Part shown: positions 8,216 through 16,709 of the stretch, one piece after another | Layout of the letters: each line of letters starts with the position of its first letter | How positions within the stretch are numbered: position 1 is the first letter of the stretch | DNA from: Sphingosinicella soli | GTDB lineage: Bacteria > Pseudomonadota > Alphaproteobacteria > Sphingomonadales > Sphingomonadaceae | Length of the DNA stretch: 64,000 nt | NCBI RefSeq assembly: GCF_014199685.1 | Contig: NZ_JACHNZ010000004.1 | Coordinates: 1 to 64,000 of the forward strand | Direction: 5' to 3' | The notes under the pieces: model-generated | Told to the model about the DNA's origin: nothing | The model's database searches: none | The model's input: the letters and a program-made list of their open reading frames with translations, nothing else | Made by a program: the position numbers and the translations under genes

Positions 8216-8905
8216 TTGAGTCGGGGGTCTCGCGTCGTGCTCGTCCTGTCGGGAATCGTCATCATCGTGCTGGGCTTCATGGTCCGGCTCAATCCGCTGC
8301 TCGTCGTGACGATCGCAGCGCTCGCCACGGGCATCGCCGCCGGACTCGATCCGGTCGCGGTGGTTTCCGCGTTCGGCAAGGCGTTCAACGACAACCGCTA
8401 TGTGAGCGTGGTGTGGATCGTGCTGCCCGTGATCGGCCTTCTGGAGCGCTATGGATTGCAGCAGCGCGCGCGGACGCTGATCGCCGACCTGCGAGGCGCG
8501 ACCGTGGGCCGCCTGCTGATCGTGTATCTGATCGCGCGCCAGATCGCCGCCGCGCTCGGCCTCACCTCGATCGCCGGACATGCGCAGACCGTGCGGCCGC
8601 TCGTCGCGCCGATGGCGGAGGCGGCGGCCGAAGCGCAGATGCAGACAGGGCGCACGGCCGACGAAGAGACGCGCGAAGAGGTGAAGGCGATGGCGGCGGC
8701 GACCGACAATGTCGGGCTGTTTTTCGGCGAGGACATCTTCATCGCAATCGCCTCGATCCTTCTCATCAAGAGCACGTTCGAAACCTACGGCATCACGCTG
8801 GCGCCGATCGAACTTTCGGTGTGGGCGATCCCCACCGCGATCGCGGCGCTGCTGATCCACGGCGCGCGGCTGATGCTGCTCGACCGGCGACTGGGCGCGC
8901 GATGA
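8216..8905 (+). CDS. DUF969 domain membrane protein
   Basis: A 229-residue membrane protein with about five hydrophobic segments (SGIVIIVLGFMV near the start, AIASILLI and AIAALLI later) and the DUF969 signature RLNPLLVVTIAALATGIAAG. DUF969 and DUF979 are almost always encoded together and are thought to form a two-subunit permease of unknown substrate. The frame begins with TTG at 8216; GTG at 8237 gives a more family-like N-terminus and may be the true start. It overlaps the next gene by four bases (ATGA), which indicates translational coupling. Confidence 0.8.
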   Translation: MSRGSRVVLVLSGIVIIVLGFMVRLNPLLVVTIAALATGIAAGLDPVAVVSAFGKAFNDNRYVSVVWIVLPVIGLLERYGLQQRARTLIADLRGATVGRLLIVYLIARQIAAALGLTSIAGHAQTVRPLVAPMAEAAAEAQMQTGRTADEETREEVKAMAAATDNVGLFFGEDIFIAIASILLIKSTFETYGITLAPIELSVWAIPTAIAALLIHGARLMLLDRRLGAR

Positions 8906-9855
8906 TCGGGCTTCCCGCACTCTACACGTTTGCCGGGCTGGTGTTCGCCGCCTTCGCATTGGGAAGCCTGCGCGACCGCAGCAACGCCAGGCGGCTGGGC
9001 AATGCCGCATTCTGGGGCCTGCTGTCGCTGAGCTTCCTTGCGGGCGACCGGCTCGGCGATCTGGGCAACGGCGTGCTGGTGCTGTGCCTCGTGGGGCTCG
9101 CGGGCGCAGGCGCGCTCGGCAGCGGCACGCCGAAGACGACGAGCCCGGAAGAGCGGACTGCGCTTTCGGCAAGACTCGGCAACCGGCTGTTTTTGCCTGC
9201 GCTCATCATCCCGGTGACTGCGCTTGTCGGCACGCTTGCGTTCAAGGCGATCAGCGTGGGCGGCGCGCCGCTGTTCGATCCCCGGCAGGTGACGCTGCTG
9301 TCGCTCGGCATCGGCGTCGTGCTCGCGCTTGCCGTCTCGATGCTCTGGCTGCGGCCGCCGCCGCTCGCGCCGATCGAGGAAGGGCGGCGGCTGATCGATT
9401 CGGTGGGCTGGGCGGCGGTGCTGCCGCAGATGCTCGCCTCGCTCGGCGCGGTCTTCGCGCTTGCGGGCGTGGGCGACGTGGTGGGAGAGATCGCCGGCGC
9501 GATCATCCCCGAGGGCAACCGCTTCGCCGCCGTCGCCGTGTTCGCACTGGGCATGGCGGGGTTCACGATGGTGATGGGAAACGCCTTCGCCGCCTTCCCG
9601 GTGATGGCGGCGGCGATCGGCGTGCCGGTGCTGATCGTGGGCATGGGCGGCGATGCGGCGGTGATCGGCGCGGTCGGGATGCTCGCGGGGTTCTGCGGCA
9701 CGCTGATGACGCCGATGGCGGCGAACTTCAACATCGTGCCCGCCGCGCTGCTTGAACTGAAGAACCGGAACGGCGTGATCCGCGCGCAGATCGCCACCGC
9801 GCTGCCGCTGCTCGCCGTGAACCTCGTCATCATCTATATCTTCGCGTTCCGATGA
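8902..9855 (+). CDS. DUF979 domain membrane protein
   Basis: A 317-residue partner of the DUF969 protein, with about nine hydrophobic helices. It contains the conserved FTMVMGNAFAAFPVM and LAGFCGTLMTPMAANFNIV segments, which resemble half-helix repeats of ion-coupled transporters. Together the two proteins look like a split transporter. In several bacteria the pair is followed by a peptidase; here a periplasmic cyclophilin follows after 16 bp. The substrate is not known. Confidence 0.82.
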   Translation: MIGLPALYTFAGLVFAAFALGSLRDRSNARRLGNAAFWGLLSLSFLAGDRLGDLGNGVLVLCLVGLAGAGALGSGTPKTTSPEERTALSARLGNRLFLPALIIPVTALVGTLAFKAISVGGAPLFDPRQVTLLSLGIGVVLALAVSMLWLRPPPLAPIEEGRRLIDSVGWAAVLPQMLASLGAVFALAGVGDVVGEIAGAIIPEGNRFAAVAVFALGMAGFTMVMGNAFAAFPVMAAAIGVPVLIVGMGGDAAVIGAVGMLAGFCGTLMTPMAANFNIVPAALLELKNRNGVIRAQIATALPLLAVNLVIIYIFAFR

Positions 9856-9871
9856 CGCGGAAGGACGACAC

Positions 9872-10744
9872 ATGAAAGCACTGCTTCCCCTCGCCTGCCT
9901 GCTCGCAGGGTTCGCGCCGCTCGGCTCGCAGGCGGTGATCGACGCCTCCCGGCCCGAAGAGTGGCGGGCGCTCGCGCCTGAAAACACGCTCTACATGGAG
10001 GTGGGCGGGAATACGGTCGTGTTCGAACTCGCACCCGAACTGGCGCCCAGAACCGTGGGCAACATCCGCACGCTGGTGCGCGAGCGCTATTTCGACGGGC
10101 TGAGCATCAATCGCGTTCAGGACAATTATGTCGTGCAGTGGGGCGACCCTGACGCGGAGAACCCCGCCGCGCAGCGCAGGCAGGGCATCCCCGCGACGCT
10201 CTCGCCCGAGTTCGGCGTGCCCGCAGCGGGCATCGCCTTCACGCCTATCCCCGGCCCGGACGGGTTCGGCGAGCCCGGATTCGTGAACGGCTTCGCGGCG
10301 ACCCGGAAGAACGGCGCGGTGTGGGCGACGCACTGCTACGCCGCACTCGGCGTCGGGCGCGCCGAGGCGGCGGACAGCGGCAACGGGGCAGAACTCTATG
10401 TCGTGATCGGCCACGCGCCCCGGCACCTGGACCGCAACGTCACCATCACCGGGCGCGTGATTTCCGGCAGCGAGCATCTTTCCAGCCTGAAGCGCGGCAC
10501 GGGCGCGCTCGGCTTCTACGAAACCGCCGCAGAGCGCGTGCCGATTACGCGCATCCGGCTGGGCAGCGACGTTCCCGAAGGCGAACGCCTGTCTGTCGAG
10601 ATCATGCGGACCGACAGCGCTTCGTTCCGCGCCTTTGTGGACGCGCGCGCGCACCGCACGCGCGACGGCTGGTTCGACAGCGATTCGGGCTTCATCGACA
10701 TCTGCAACGTGCGCGTGCCGCAGCGGATGCCGTCGCGGCCTTAA
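9872..10744 (+). CDS. Exported cyclophilin-type peptidyl-prolyl isomerase
   Basis: A 290-residue protein with a Sec signal peptide (about residues 1-21) and a cyclophilin domain. Recognisable blocks are VVFELAPELAPRTVGNIRTL, RYFDGLSINRVQDNYVVQWG and ELYVVIGHAPRHLDRNVTI. It would speed proline isomerisation of folding envelope proteins. It is longer than E. coli PpiA (190) owing to an insertion in the middle and about 80 extra C-terminal residues. It starts 16 bp after the DUF979 gene on the same strand and may be co-transcribed with it. Confidence 0.85.
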   Translation: MKALLPLACLLAGFAPLGSQAVIDASRPEEWRALAPENTLYMEVGGNTVVFELAPELAPRTVGNIRTLVRERYFDGLSINRVQDNYVVQWGDPDAENPAAQRRQGIPATLSPEFGVPAAGIAFTPIPGPDGFGEPGFVNGFAATRKNGAVWATHCYAALGVGRAEAADSGNGAELYVVIGHAPRHLDRNVTITGRVISGSEHLSSLKRGTGALGFYETAAERVPITRIRLGSDVPEGERLSVEIMRTDSASFRAFVDARAHRTRDGWFDSDSGFIDICNVRVPQRMPSRP

Positions 10745-10759
10745 CCTGGGACGATCATC

Positions 10760-11461
10760 ATGAGCGTTTGCGAGGATTGCGTTGTGCGCGACCGATCGCT
10801 CTGCGGCGCGCTCGACAAGACCGCGCTCGCCGAGATGGCGCGCATCGGCCGCAGACGCACGCTTGCCGCCGGGGAGTCGCTCCAGTTCGAGGGCGACGAT
10901 AATATCCTGTGCGCAAACGTGCTGGACGGCGTGCTGAAGCTGAGCTCGCTCACCGCTTCGGGCGGCGCGCAAACCGTGGGTCTCCTTTACCCCGCCGATT
11001 TCATCGGGCGCCCTTATGCCGACACCGTCGACCACGACATCACCGCGCTGACCAGGGCCGAGGTATGCATCTTCCCGCGCGCACCGTTCGAGCGCATGCT
11101 TGCGCAGAACGCTGCGCTGGAGCGGCAGCTTCTGAGGCGCACGCTGAGCGAGCTTGAACGCAGCCGGCGCTGGTTGCTGTTCGTGGGCCGCAAGAGCGCG
11201 GGCGCGCGGCTCGCGGGGCTGCTGATCGACATCGCGCGGCGCATGGCACAGACGGGTTGCGGCACCGATTTCGGCATCGGACAGCTGATCCAGCTGCCGC
11301 TCACACGCACCGAGATGGCGGACGTTGCGGGGCTTACCATCGAGACGGTGAGCCGCGAACTCGGCAAGCTGAAGGACGCGGGCGCGATCGCCACCGAGGG
11401 ACGCCGCGGCCTGCGCATTCTGAAACCGACTGCGCTGCAGGCGATCATGGACAGCGAATAG
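10760..11461 (+). CDS. Crp/Fnr regulator with FNR-type cysteines
   Basis: A 233-residue regulator with a cyclic-nucleotide-like sensor domain and a C-terminal Crp helix-turn-helix (TRTEMADVAGLTIETVSREL, about residues 184-204). Cysteines at 4, 7 and 15 (C-x2-C-x7-C) plus a fourth at 51 match the [4Fe-4S]-ligating set of oxygen-sensing FNR/FnrN proteins. It should therefore be active only at low oxygen. It lies 15 bp after the cyclophilin gene and may be read from the same transcript. The gene ends in a palindrome shared with the converging neighbour. Confidence 0.9.
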   Translation: MSVCEDCVVRDRSLCGALDKTALAEMARIGRRRTLAAGESLQFEGDDNILCANVLDGVLKLSSLTASGGAQTVGLLYPADFIGRPYADTVDHDITALTRAEVCIFPRAPFERMLAQNAALERQLLRRTLSELERSRRWLLFVGRKSAGARLAGLLIDIARRMAQTGCGTDFGIGQLIQLPLTRTEMADVAGLTIETVSRELGKLKDAGAIATEGRRGLRILKPTALQAIMDSE

Positions 11462-11471
11462 GCGCCTATTC
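11456..11471. repeat. Perfect 16-bp palindrome holding both convergent stop codons
   Basis: GAATAGGCGCCTATTC is perfectly self-complementary. It carries the TAG of the FNR gene (11459-11461) and, on the other strand, the TAG of the secreted protein gene (11466-11468). It has no T-run, so a terminator role is uncertain. Confidence 0.8.
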
Positions 11472-12152
11472 GGACTCTTTGCGATAGGTGAGGCGCCCGT
11501 CGCCGCGCAGCATCACCAGATCATCGCCTTCGATGACGAGCGGTTGATCCTTGAACGGCGGCTGGCCGAGGCTGTTGGGGACGAGGCGGAAGCTGAGATC
11601 GTTGGCGCGGGCGAGATCGACCGGGAACGGGGCCGAGACGAAATCGAAGACGCCGAGGCCGAGGCGCAGCGCCGTGACCTGCGTGCCTTCGGGCAGGTTC
11701 GGGATATAGCCGTAGGACTGGGTGTAGCCATCCATCTCGGTGCCGTCCGCCAGCATGAGGACGACATCCACCGGCCAGCCCATCGGCGTGCCGTCCGGCG
11801 CCGTCACCTGGACGCGGAGCGGCATTTCGGGATTGCGCGCGGCGGAGACGGGGACGAATTCGGGCGGCTTCCATTCCGGCTCGGTGGTGAGCAGGATGCG
11901 GTTGCCGTTTCGCACCCAGCGGCCCTCGCCCGCCTCGTCGAGCGCGCCGTAGGTGAGGCCGTAGCGGAAGCGGCCGTCGGCAGTGAGTTCGAGCCCCGAG
12001 GCGGCCTCGCGGACACCTTCGAGGCGGTAGACACCCTCGACGCCGGCGAGCGCGGGGGTCGCTGCAACCATCAACAGGAGGGCCAGCCGGAACCACAGCG
12101 CAAGGCCGGAGCATCGCATCCCGAAAAATCCATATTGGGCCCAAGTGTTCAT
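11466..12152 (-). CDS. Exported protein of unknown function
   Basis: A 228-residue protein with a Sec signal peptide ending near VAATPALAG. The start may be either the first codon or the methionine of MRCSGLAL, 11 residues later, which gives a more usual signal-peptide length. After cleavage it begins with a lipocalin-like or DUF-type beta motif (VEGVYRLEG, LELTADGRFRYGLTYGALDE, GRWVRNGNRILLTT). This reads like a two-part beta-sandwich, with the second half predicted to be beta-rich as well. Proteins of this layout occur widely in Sphingomonadales without an assigned role. It is monocistronic and converges with the FNR gene. Confidence 0.7.
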   Translation of the reverse strand: MNTWAQYGFFGMRCSGLALWFRLALLLMVAATPALAGVEGVYRLEGVREAASGLELTADGRFRYGLTYGALDEAGEGRWVRNGNRILLTTEPEWKPPEFVPVSAARNPEMPLRVQVTAPDGTPMGWPVDVVLMLADGTEMDGYTQSYGYIPNLPEGTQVTALRLGLGVFDFVSAPFPVDLARANDLSFRLVPNSLGQPPFKDQPLVIEGDDLVMLRGDGRLTYRKESE

Positions 12153-12193
12153 GCCGCGCGCGAATCAGCCCGAAGGAATGTAAAAACAATGCT

Positions 12194-12209
12194 TGCACGG
12201 GACCGTGCA
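12194..12209. repeat. Inverted repeat TGCACGG-GA-CCGTGCA
   Basis: A perfect 7-bp inverted repeat about 50 bp upstream of the VOC protein ATG, in the divergent gap to the exported-protein gene. Position and symmetry fit an operator, but no local regulator can be tied to it. Confidence 0.4.
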
Positions 12210-12258
12210 GGGGTCAAAAACAGAAAAAAGCCGGTGCATTCCGGCATGTCGGGGTGTC

Positions 12259-13170
12259 ATGTTCGATACGCATGGCCGCATCAAATGCGGCACGATTTCC
12301 GTGCCCGATTTCCAGGGATCATTGTCGGACTGGACGGGGCTGCTCGGCTATGACTGCGTGGAGACCGGCAAGGTGCCGATCGAGCTGGCGAACGGCTGGG
12401 GGGCGCTGAAGACACTGGGCGCGCGCACCGCCTTGCTGGCGCCGCCGGGCGGCGGCGACACCGCCTTCATCCGCATCGTGGAACAGCCCGCCGTGCTCGC
12501 CTACCTGCCGATGCGGACATTCGGCTGGGTCGGCTACGAGCTTACGATCCGCGACGTGCCTTCGCTCCACGACCGCCTGCGCGGAAGCAGCATCCGCATC
12601 CTGACGCCCCCCGAACGCACGCCCGACGGTGCGGGCTGGACACCGATCGAGGCCACCGGACGCGCAGGCGAGGTGCTGTTCTTCAACGCCGTGACCGAAA
12701 CGCTGCGCGATCTGGAATTTCCGCGCGCTGTGGCGGAAGTCGACCGGATCATGGTCGCCATGCTCGCCGCCGCCGACCGCGCCGCCGCCGTGCGCTTTCA
12801 TATCGATGCGCTCGGCTTTTCCGAGGGCGGCACATTCCGCCTGCCCTACCCCATCATCAACACCGCATTCGGACTGCACCCGGACACCGAAAGCGAAGCG
12901 ACGGTCATCAGCGTGGGATCCATGCCGGTGTGCGAGATCGACCAGTTCCCGCCCGGAACCACGCAGCGCAAGCAGCTGCTCGGCTATCTGCCGCCCGGCA
13001 ACGCGCTTGTGAGTTTCGCGGTCCGTTCGCTCGATGCCGTCCGCGCGCCGCTGATCGCACCGCCCGAAACCCTGGACGGGCCGCTTTATGCGGGGCGCCG
13101 AACCGCCTGCACACGCGGCGCGGCGGGGGAACTGATCGAACTGATCGAAGTCGGGGACGGCGCAGGCTGA
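12259..13170 (+). CDS. VOC (glyoxalase/bleomycin-resistance) superfamily protein
   Basis: A 303-residue protein made of two paired beta-alpha-beta-beta-beta modules of the vicinal-oxygen-chelate fold. The first spans about residues 5-135 (GRIKCGTISVPDFQGSLSDW, VGYELTIRDVPSLHDRL) and the second about 150-290 (EVDRIMVAMLAAADRAAAVRF). The frame is open 22 codons upstream, but ATG 12259 fits the family start. Members are metal-dependent lyases, dioxygenases or binding proteins; the substrate here cannot be told. Its TGA overlaps the ATG of the methyltransferase (TGATG), so the two are probably translated as a coupled pair. Confidence 0.8.
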   Translation: MFDTHGRIKCGTISVPDFQGSLSDWTGLLGYDCVETGKVPIELANGWGALKTLGARTALLAPPGGGDTAFIRIVEQPAVLAYLPMRTFGWVGYELTIRDVPSLHDRLRGSSIRILTPPERTPDGAGWTPIEATGRAGEVLFFNAVTETLRDLEFPRAVAEVDRIMVAMLAAADRAAAVRFHIDALGFSEGGTFRLPYPIINTAFGLHPDTESEATVISVGSMPVCEIDQFPPGTTQRKQLLGYLPPGNALVSFAVRSLDAVRAPLIAPPETLDGPLYAGRRTACTRGAAGELIELIEVGDGAG

Positions 13171-13796
13171 TGGACGCCGGACCTTCGGTCGCCGAGCGCA
13201 TACGCCGGTCGCGGCGCCGTTTCCAGACCGAGTCGGAAGACGCGCTGCGCTTCCTCGGCCGCCTGCACAACGCGCGCATGATGGGCGCGGTCACGCCCAG
13301 CGGGCCTGCCCTTGCAAGGCGCATCGTTGCGGGCATCGATCCGGCGCGCGGCGCGGTGCTGGAGGTCGGCGCGGGAACCGGGGTCTTCACCGCCGCGCTG
13401 CTCGCGCGCGGCGTGAAGCCCGAAGCGCTGACCGCAGTGGAGGCCGACCCCGTGTTCGCATCGCTGCTGCGAACGCGGTTTCCGGGCGTCGAGATCGTGG
13501 AGGGCCGCGCGGAAGATGTGCTCGGCGCAGGCGGCGGGCTCGCGCAACGGCAGTATGCCGACGCCGTCAGCGGCCTGCCGCTTCTCAATTTCCCGTCGGC
13601 GCTGCGGCGGCGCATCCTGGAAGCGATCTTCGCGCGGCTTGCGCAGGACGGCGCGCTCTACCAGTTCACCTATGGGCCGCGCGCGCCGCTGGGGCGCGGC
13701 ACGCTCGCCGCGCTGGGCCTCGTCGCGGAACCGGCCGGGCGCGTATGGCGAAACCTGCCGCCCGCGACGGTGTACCGGATCCGGTGTCAGACCTGA
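13170..13796 (+). CDS. Class I SAM-dependent methyltransferase (phospholipid N-methyltransferase-like)
   Basis: A 208-residue methyltransferase. The SAM-binding motif I is VLEVGAGTGVF (residues 63-73), followed by a motif II acidic residue (TAVEADP) and a later YADAVSGLPLLNFP block. That block resembles the COG3963 family, to which bacterial phospholipid N-methyltransferases (PmtA-like) belong. Those act on phosphatidylethanolamine at the inner membrane; whether this one does is not shown by sequence. It is coupled to the VOC gene by a one-base stop/start overlap. Confidence 0.8.
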   Translation: MDAGPSVAERIRRSRRRFQTESEDALRFLGRLHNARMMGAVTPSGPALARRIVAGIDPARGAVLEVGAGTGVFTAALLARGVKPEALTAVEADPVFASLLRTRFPGVEIVEGRAEDVLGAGGGLAQRQYADAVSGLPLLNFPSALRRRILEAIFARLAQDGALYQFTYGPRAPLGRGTLAALGLVAEPAGRVWRNLPPATVYRIRCQT

Positions 13797-13797
13797 G

Positions 13798-13817
13798 TGT
13801 CTTGCACGATCAAGACA
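13798..13817. repeat. Inverted repeat TGTCTTG-N6-CAAGACA
   Basis: A 7-bp perfect inverted repeat with a 6-bp spacer between the methyltransferase stop and the PHA-system gene. It lacks a T-run, so an operator or a weak hairpin are equal options. The spacing does not match an FNR box. Confidence 0.45.
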
Positions 13818-13836
13818 GCGCGCTAGACTTCCCCTT

Positions 13837-14154
13837 ATGGCACAGCCGATCCGCTTCGACATTCCGCACCGCCTCGGCAGGGCGGAAGCACGCCGCCGCA
13901 TGGACGGCGGACTGGACGACCTTGACCGCGCGATGCCCTTCGCGTCGCGCATCGACAAGACCTGGCAGGAAGACCGGCTGGTGGTCGAGGTCACGGCGAT
14001 GGGGCAGGTGACGACGGCGCATCTCGATGTCGGCGACGACCATGTGCACGTCGCGCTGGCGCTGCCCGGCCTTCTGGGCATGTTCGGCGAGAAGATCGCC
14101 GGTTTCTTCCGCAAGCGCACGACCGAACTGCTGGAAGACAAAAGCAAACGCTGA
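13837..14154 (+). CDS. Polyhydroxyalkanoic acid system family protein
   Basis: A 105-residue protein matching the small PHA_gran_rgn family. It has an N-terminal FDIPHRLGRAEARRRMDGGL helix and a two-strand region (RLVVEVTAMGQVTTAHLDVG), then LPGLLGMFGEKIAGFF. Members are associated with polyhydroxyalkanoate granules, but many occur, as here, without pha genes nearby, so the role is uncertain. The start follows a CGCTAGACTTCCCCTT spacer with no strong ribosome site. Confidence 0.75.
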   Translation: MAQPIRFDIPHRLGRAEARRRMDGGLDDLDRAMPFASRIDKTWQEDRLVVEVTAMGQVTTAHLDVGDDHVHVALALPGLLGMFGEKIAGFFRKRTTELLEDKSKR

Positions 14155-14233
14155 AGCCGACCATCGCACACGGCTTGCGAAGCGCGGCGCGGGAAGGCAA
14201 GAGGCAAGCTCTTGTTTCCGGGAAAGGTCGCGT

Positions 14234-16636
14234 ATGTCAGGACGTTCGCTGTTGCATGGAAGCTGCGCCATCGCCGCAATCGTTGTGGCGGCCGCGCCCG
14301 CAATGGCACAGGACGAGGCGGCGAAGGCCGCGCTGCCCGCGATCGCGGTGACGGCGCAGCTTCGGCCGCAGCCCGTCGAAGCGGTGCCGCTTGCCGTTTC
14401 GGCGCTGCTTTCGGGCGAGATCGAGGCGCGCGGGATCGATGATCCGCTGGATGCCGTGCGCGGCATCCCGAACACGGTGGCGGCGCATGTGCCCGGCTTC
14501 GGCAGCGATAACGACTATGTGATCCGTGGCCGCAGCGGCGTCGGCACGATCATCGACGGCATTTACGTGGGACGCGGCGCGGCCACGAATTACGGCTTCT
14601 TCGACATCGACCGCATCGAGGTGCTGCGCGGTCCGCAGAGCGCGCTTTACGGCCGCGACACGAGCGGCGGCGTGCTCCACATCGTGAACCGCATACCCGG
14701 CGACCGGACGAGCGGCTATCTCGACGGCGCCTACGGCCGCTTCGGCACATACCAGTTCCGCGCCGCGCTCGATGTGCCGGTGGGCGAGCGTTTCTCGCTC
14801 GGCCTTTCGGGGTATTGGCGGGATTCGAACGGCTATGTGCGGAACGCGACGACCGGCGACCGGCTGAACGAGGACGACGGCTGGGGCCTGCGCGCCGCCG
14901 CGCACGCGAAACTCTCCGACACGCTGACGTGGACGGGATCGATCGCGCGGATGGAGAGCACGTCGCTCTACGCGCCCGATTTCGAATGCGACCCCGCCGC
15001 GCCTGCCGACTGCAAGGGCCGCTTTGCCTCCACCGGCTATGCCGAAACGGTCGGCCCGAACCACTTCGGACCGCTCGGCGTGAGCGGGCGCAAGGCGAGC
15101 TTCGGGTTCGGCAATGCGGCGAAGACCTATCTTGCGACCTCGCGCATCGCGTGGGCACCGAGCGAGGCCGTTACCCTTGAAGCGATCACCGGCTATGTCG
15201 ATACCAAGCGGCAGTACGGCATCGACCTTCGCGACGGCCGCGACGCGCCGACGATCGCAGACCCCGTGCCCGCAGCGCGCGGCGATGTGTACGGCGGCTA
15301 CACGATCCTGGGCGATACGCATTTCAAGCAGTTCTCGCAGGAGCTGCGCCTGAGCGGCGCGCTGGCGGGCGGCTTCGTGAATTATGTCGCGGGCGTGTCC
15401 TACGCCGAGGAAGACGGCGACAGCGACCTTGCCGACATCTTCACGCCGGGCACCGGCATCGCGAGCCTCGTCGCCGACCGGCGCGTGACGACCGAGACGA
15501 AATCCAAATCCGCCTACGCGCAGATCGATGTGAACGCGACCGAGGCGCTGACGCTGACCGCAGGGCTTCGCTACAGCGACGAGGATTTGCGTTTCGGCCT
15601 TGCCGACAACCGCGCGGGATGCGCCGCGCTTCCGGGCGGCTGCCTGGAAGATGCGCTCGTGACTGCGGGCGTTCCGGCGAAGATCAGCGACAGCTTCTGG
15701 TCGCCGCGCTTCGCCGCCGCGTTCAAGGTTGCCGAAAACGCCACGCTGTTCGCGTCGGCCGCGCGCGGCTATCGCTCGGCGGGATGGAATGATCGCAGTA
15801 CGGCCGCCGCGACAATCCGCCCTTATACGGCGGAAACGATCTGGAGTTACGAGGCCGGGCTGAAATCCACATGGTTCGAGCGGCGGGTCGCCGTCGATCT
15901 GACCGCCTTTTACGTGGACGGCAACAGCGCCCAGGTTCCCTCCGCTGATTCCTGGCCCGGCGGTTTCATGTTGTTCGAAACCTTCAACGCTCCCGGCTTC
16001 AAGAACAAAGGTATGGAACTTGAAGTCAGAGCCACCCCCTTCACCGGCGTAACTGTGCAGGCAGGCGCGGGTTGGCAGGATGCAAAATACAAAACAAACG
16101 ATGATATGCGTTCACAGCAGGACGCCTGCCGACTGGCTCTTGCGTTTGGTTCCGTTGCCGGTTGGGATACCGATCCGCCTAATCCATGGTGTGGCTACGG
16201 CTTCGTGACGACGACAGGCGACATTGCGAAGCCCATGCGGACGCCCAGATGGACATTTTCGGCGGGCGCATCGTGGGACATCTGGCTACCGCCGGCGTCA
16301 GGTTCAATCGTGACGCCATCCGTGAACGTGACGTACCGATCGTCCATGGAAACAGATTCGGCGAATTATTCCTTGTACACGGGCAGCGTGACCAGTTCAG
16401 CGGGCACCGTCTATCCCGCCAATCCCTACGACGGCGACTTCATCGCCGGATCGCGGTCCAAATCGCAGCTTCTGGTGAACGCCGGGATCGCGCTGCGCAC
16501 CGACGACAATTTCTGGCGGGTGAGCCTTGAGTGCGAGAACTGCCTGAACGAAACGACGGTCGATGCGTCGCTCGGCAACGTCTCGTGGCTGAACACGCCG
16601 CGCGTCTGGATGCTTCGCGCGCGCCGCCAGTTCTGA
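14234..16636 (+). CDS. TonB-dependent outer-membrane receptor
   Basis: An 800-residue outer-membrane receptor with a Sec signal peptide (cleaved after APAMAQ). The plug domain is at about 30-160 (DYVIRGRSGVGTIIDGIYVG, RIEVLRGPQSALYGRDTSGG), followed by a 22-strand barrel ending in the aromatic C-terminus ARRQF required for barrel assembly. No canonical TonB box is obvious; AIAVTA near residue 35 is the nearest. ATG 14234 is chosen over the upstream open frame because the signal peptide begins there. The substrate is unknown. The alkaline phosphatase gene 73 bp downstream suggests uptake of a phosphate ester or its product (inference). Confidence 0.93.
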   Translation: MSGRSLLHGSCAIAAIVVAAAPAMAQDEAAKAALPAIAVTAQLRPQPVEAVPLAVSALLSGEIEARGIDDPLDAVRGIPNTVAAHVPGFGSDNDYVIRGRSGVGTIIDGIYVGRGAATNYGFFDIDRIEVLRGPQSALYGRDTSGGVLHIVNRIPGDRTSGYLDGAYGRFGTYQFRAALDVPVGERFSLGLSGYWRDSNGYVRNATTGDRLNEDDGWGLRAAAHAKLSDTLTWTGSIARMESTSLYAPDFECDPAAPADCKGRFASTGYAETVGPNHFGPLGVSGRKASFGFGNAAKTYLATSRIAWAPSEAVTLEAITGYVDTKRQYGIDLRDGRDAPTIADPVPAARGDVYGGYTILGDTHFKQFSQELRLSGALAGGFVNYVAGVSYAEEDGDSDLADIFTPGTGIASLVADRRVTTETKSKSAYAQIDVNATEALTLTAGLRYSDEDLRFGLADNRAGCAALPGGCLEDALVTAGVPAKISDSFWSPRFAAAFKVAENATLFASAARGYRSAGWNDRSTAAATIRPYTAETIWSYEAGLKSTWFERRVAVDLTAFYVDGNSAQVPSADSWPGGFMLFETFNAPGFKNKGMELEVRATPFTGVTVQAGAGWQDAKYKTNDDMRSQQDACRLALAFGSVAGWDTDPPNPWCGYGFVTTTGDIAKPMRTPRWTFSAGASWDIWLPPASGSIVTPSVNVTYRSSMETDSANYSLYTGSVTSSAGTVYPANPYDGDFIAGSRSKSQLLVNAGIALRTDDNFWRVSLECENCLNETTVDASLGNVSWLNTPRVWMLRARRQF

Positions 16637-16709
16637 CGAATCGCGCACCTTGACTTCCCCATGTCACATATTCGGGACAAGGGTGCCCGCGACATCTTGA
16701 GGGGATCCC

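Noticed and set aside
13798-13817. Inverted repeat considered as an FNR box
   Set aside because: The TTG...CAA spacing is shorter than TTGAT-N4-ATCAA and the inner bases do not match.
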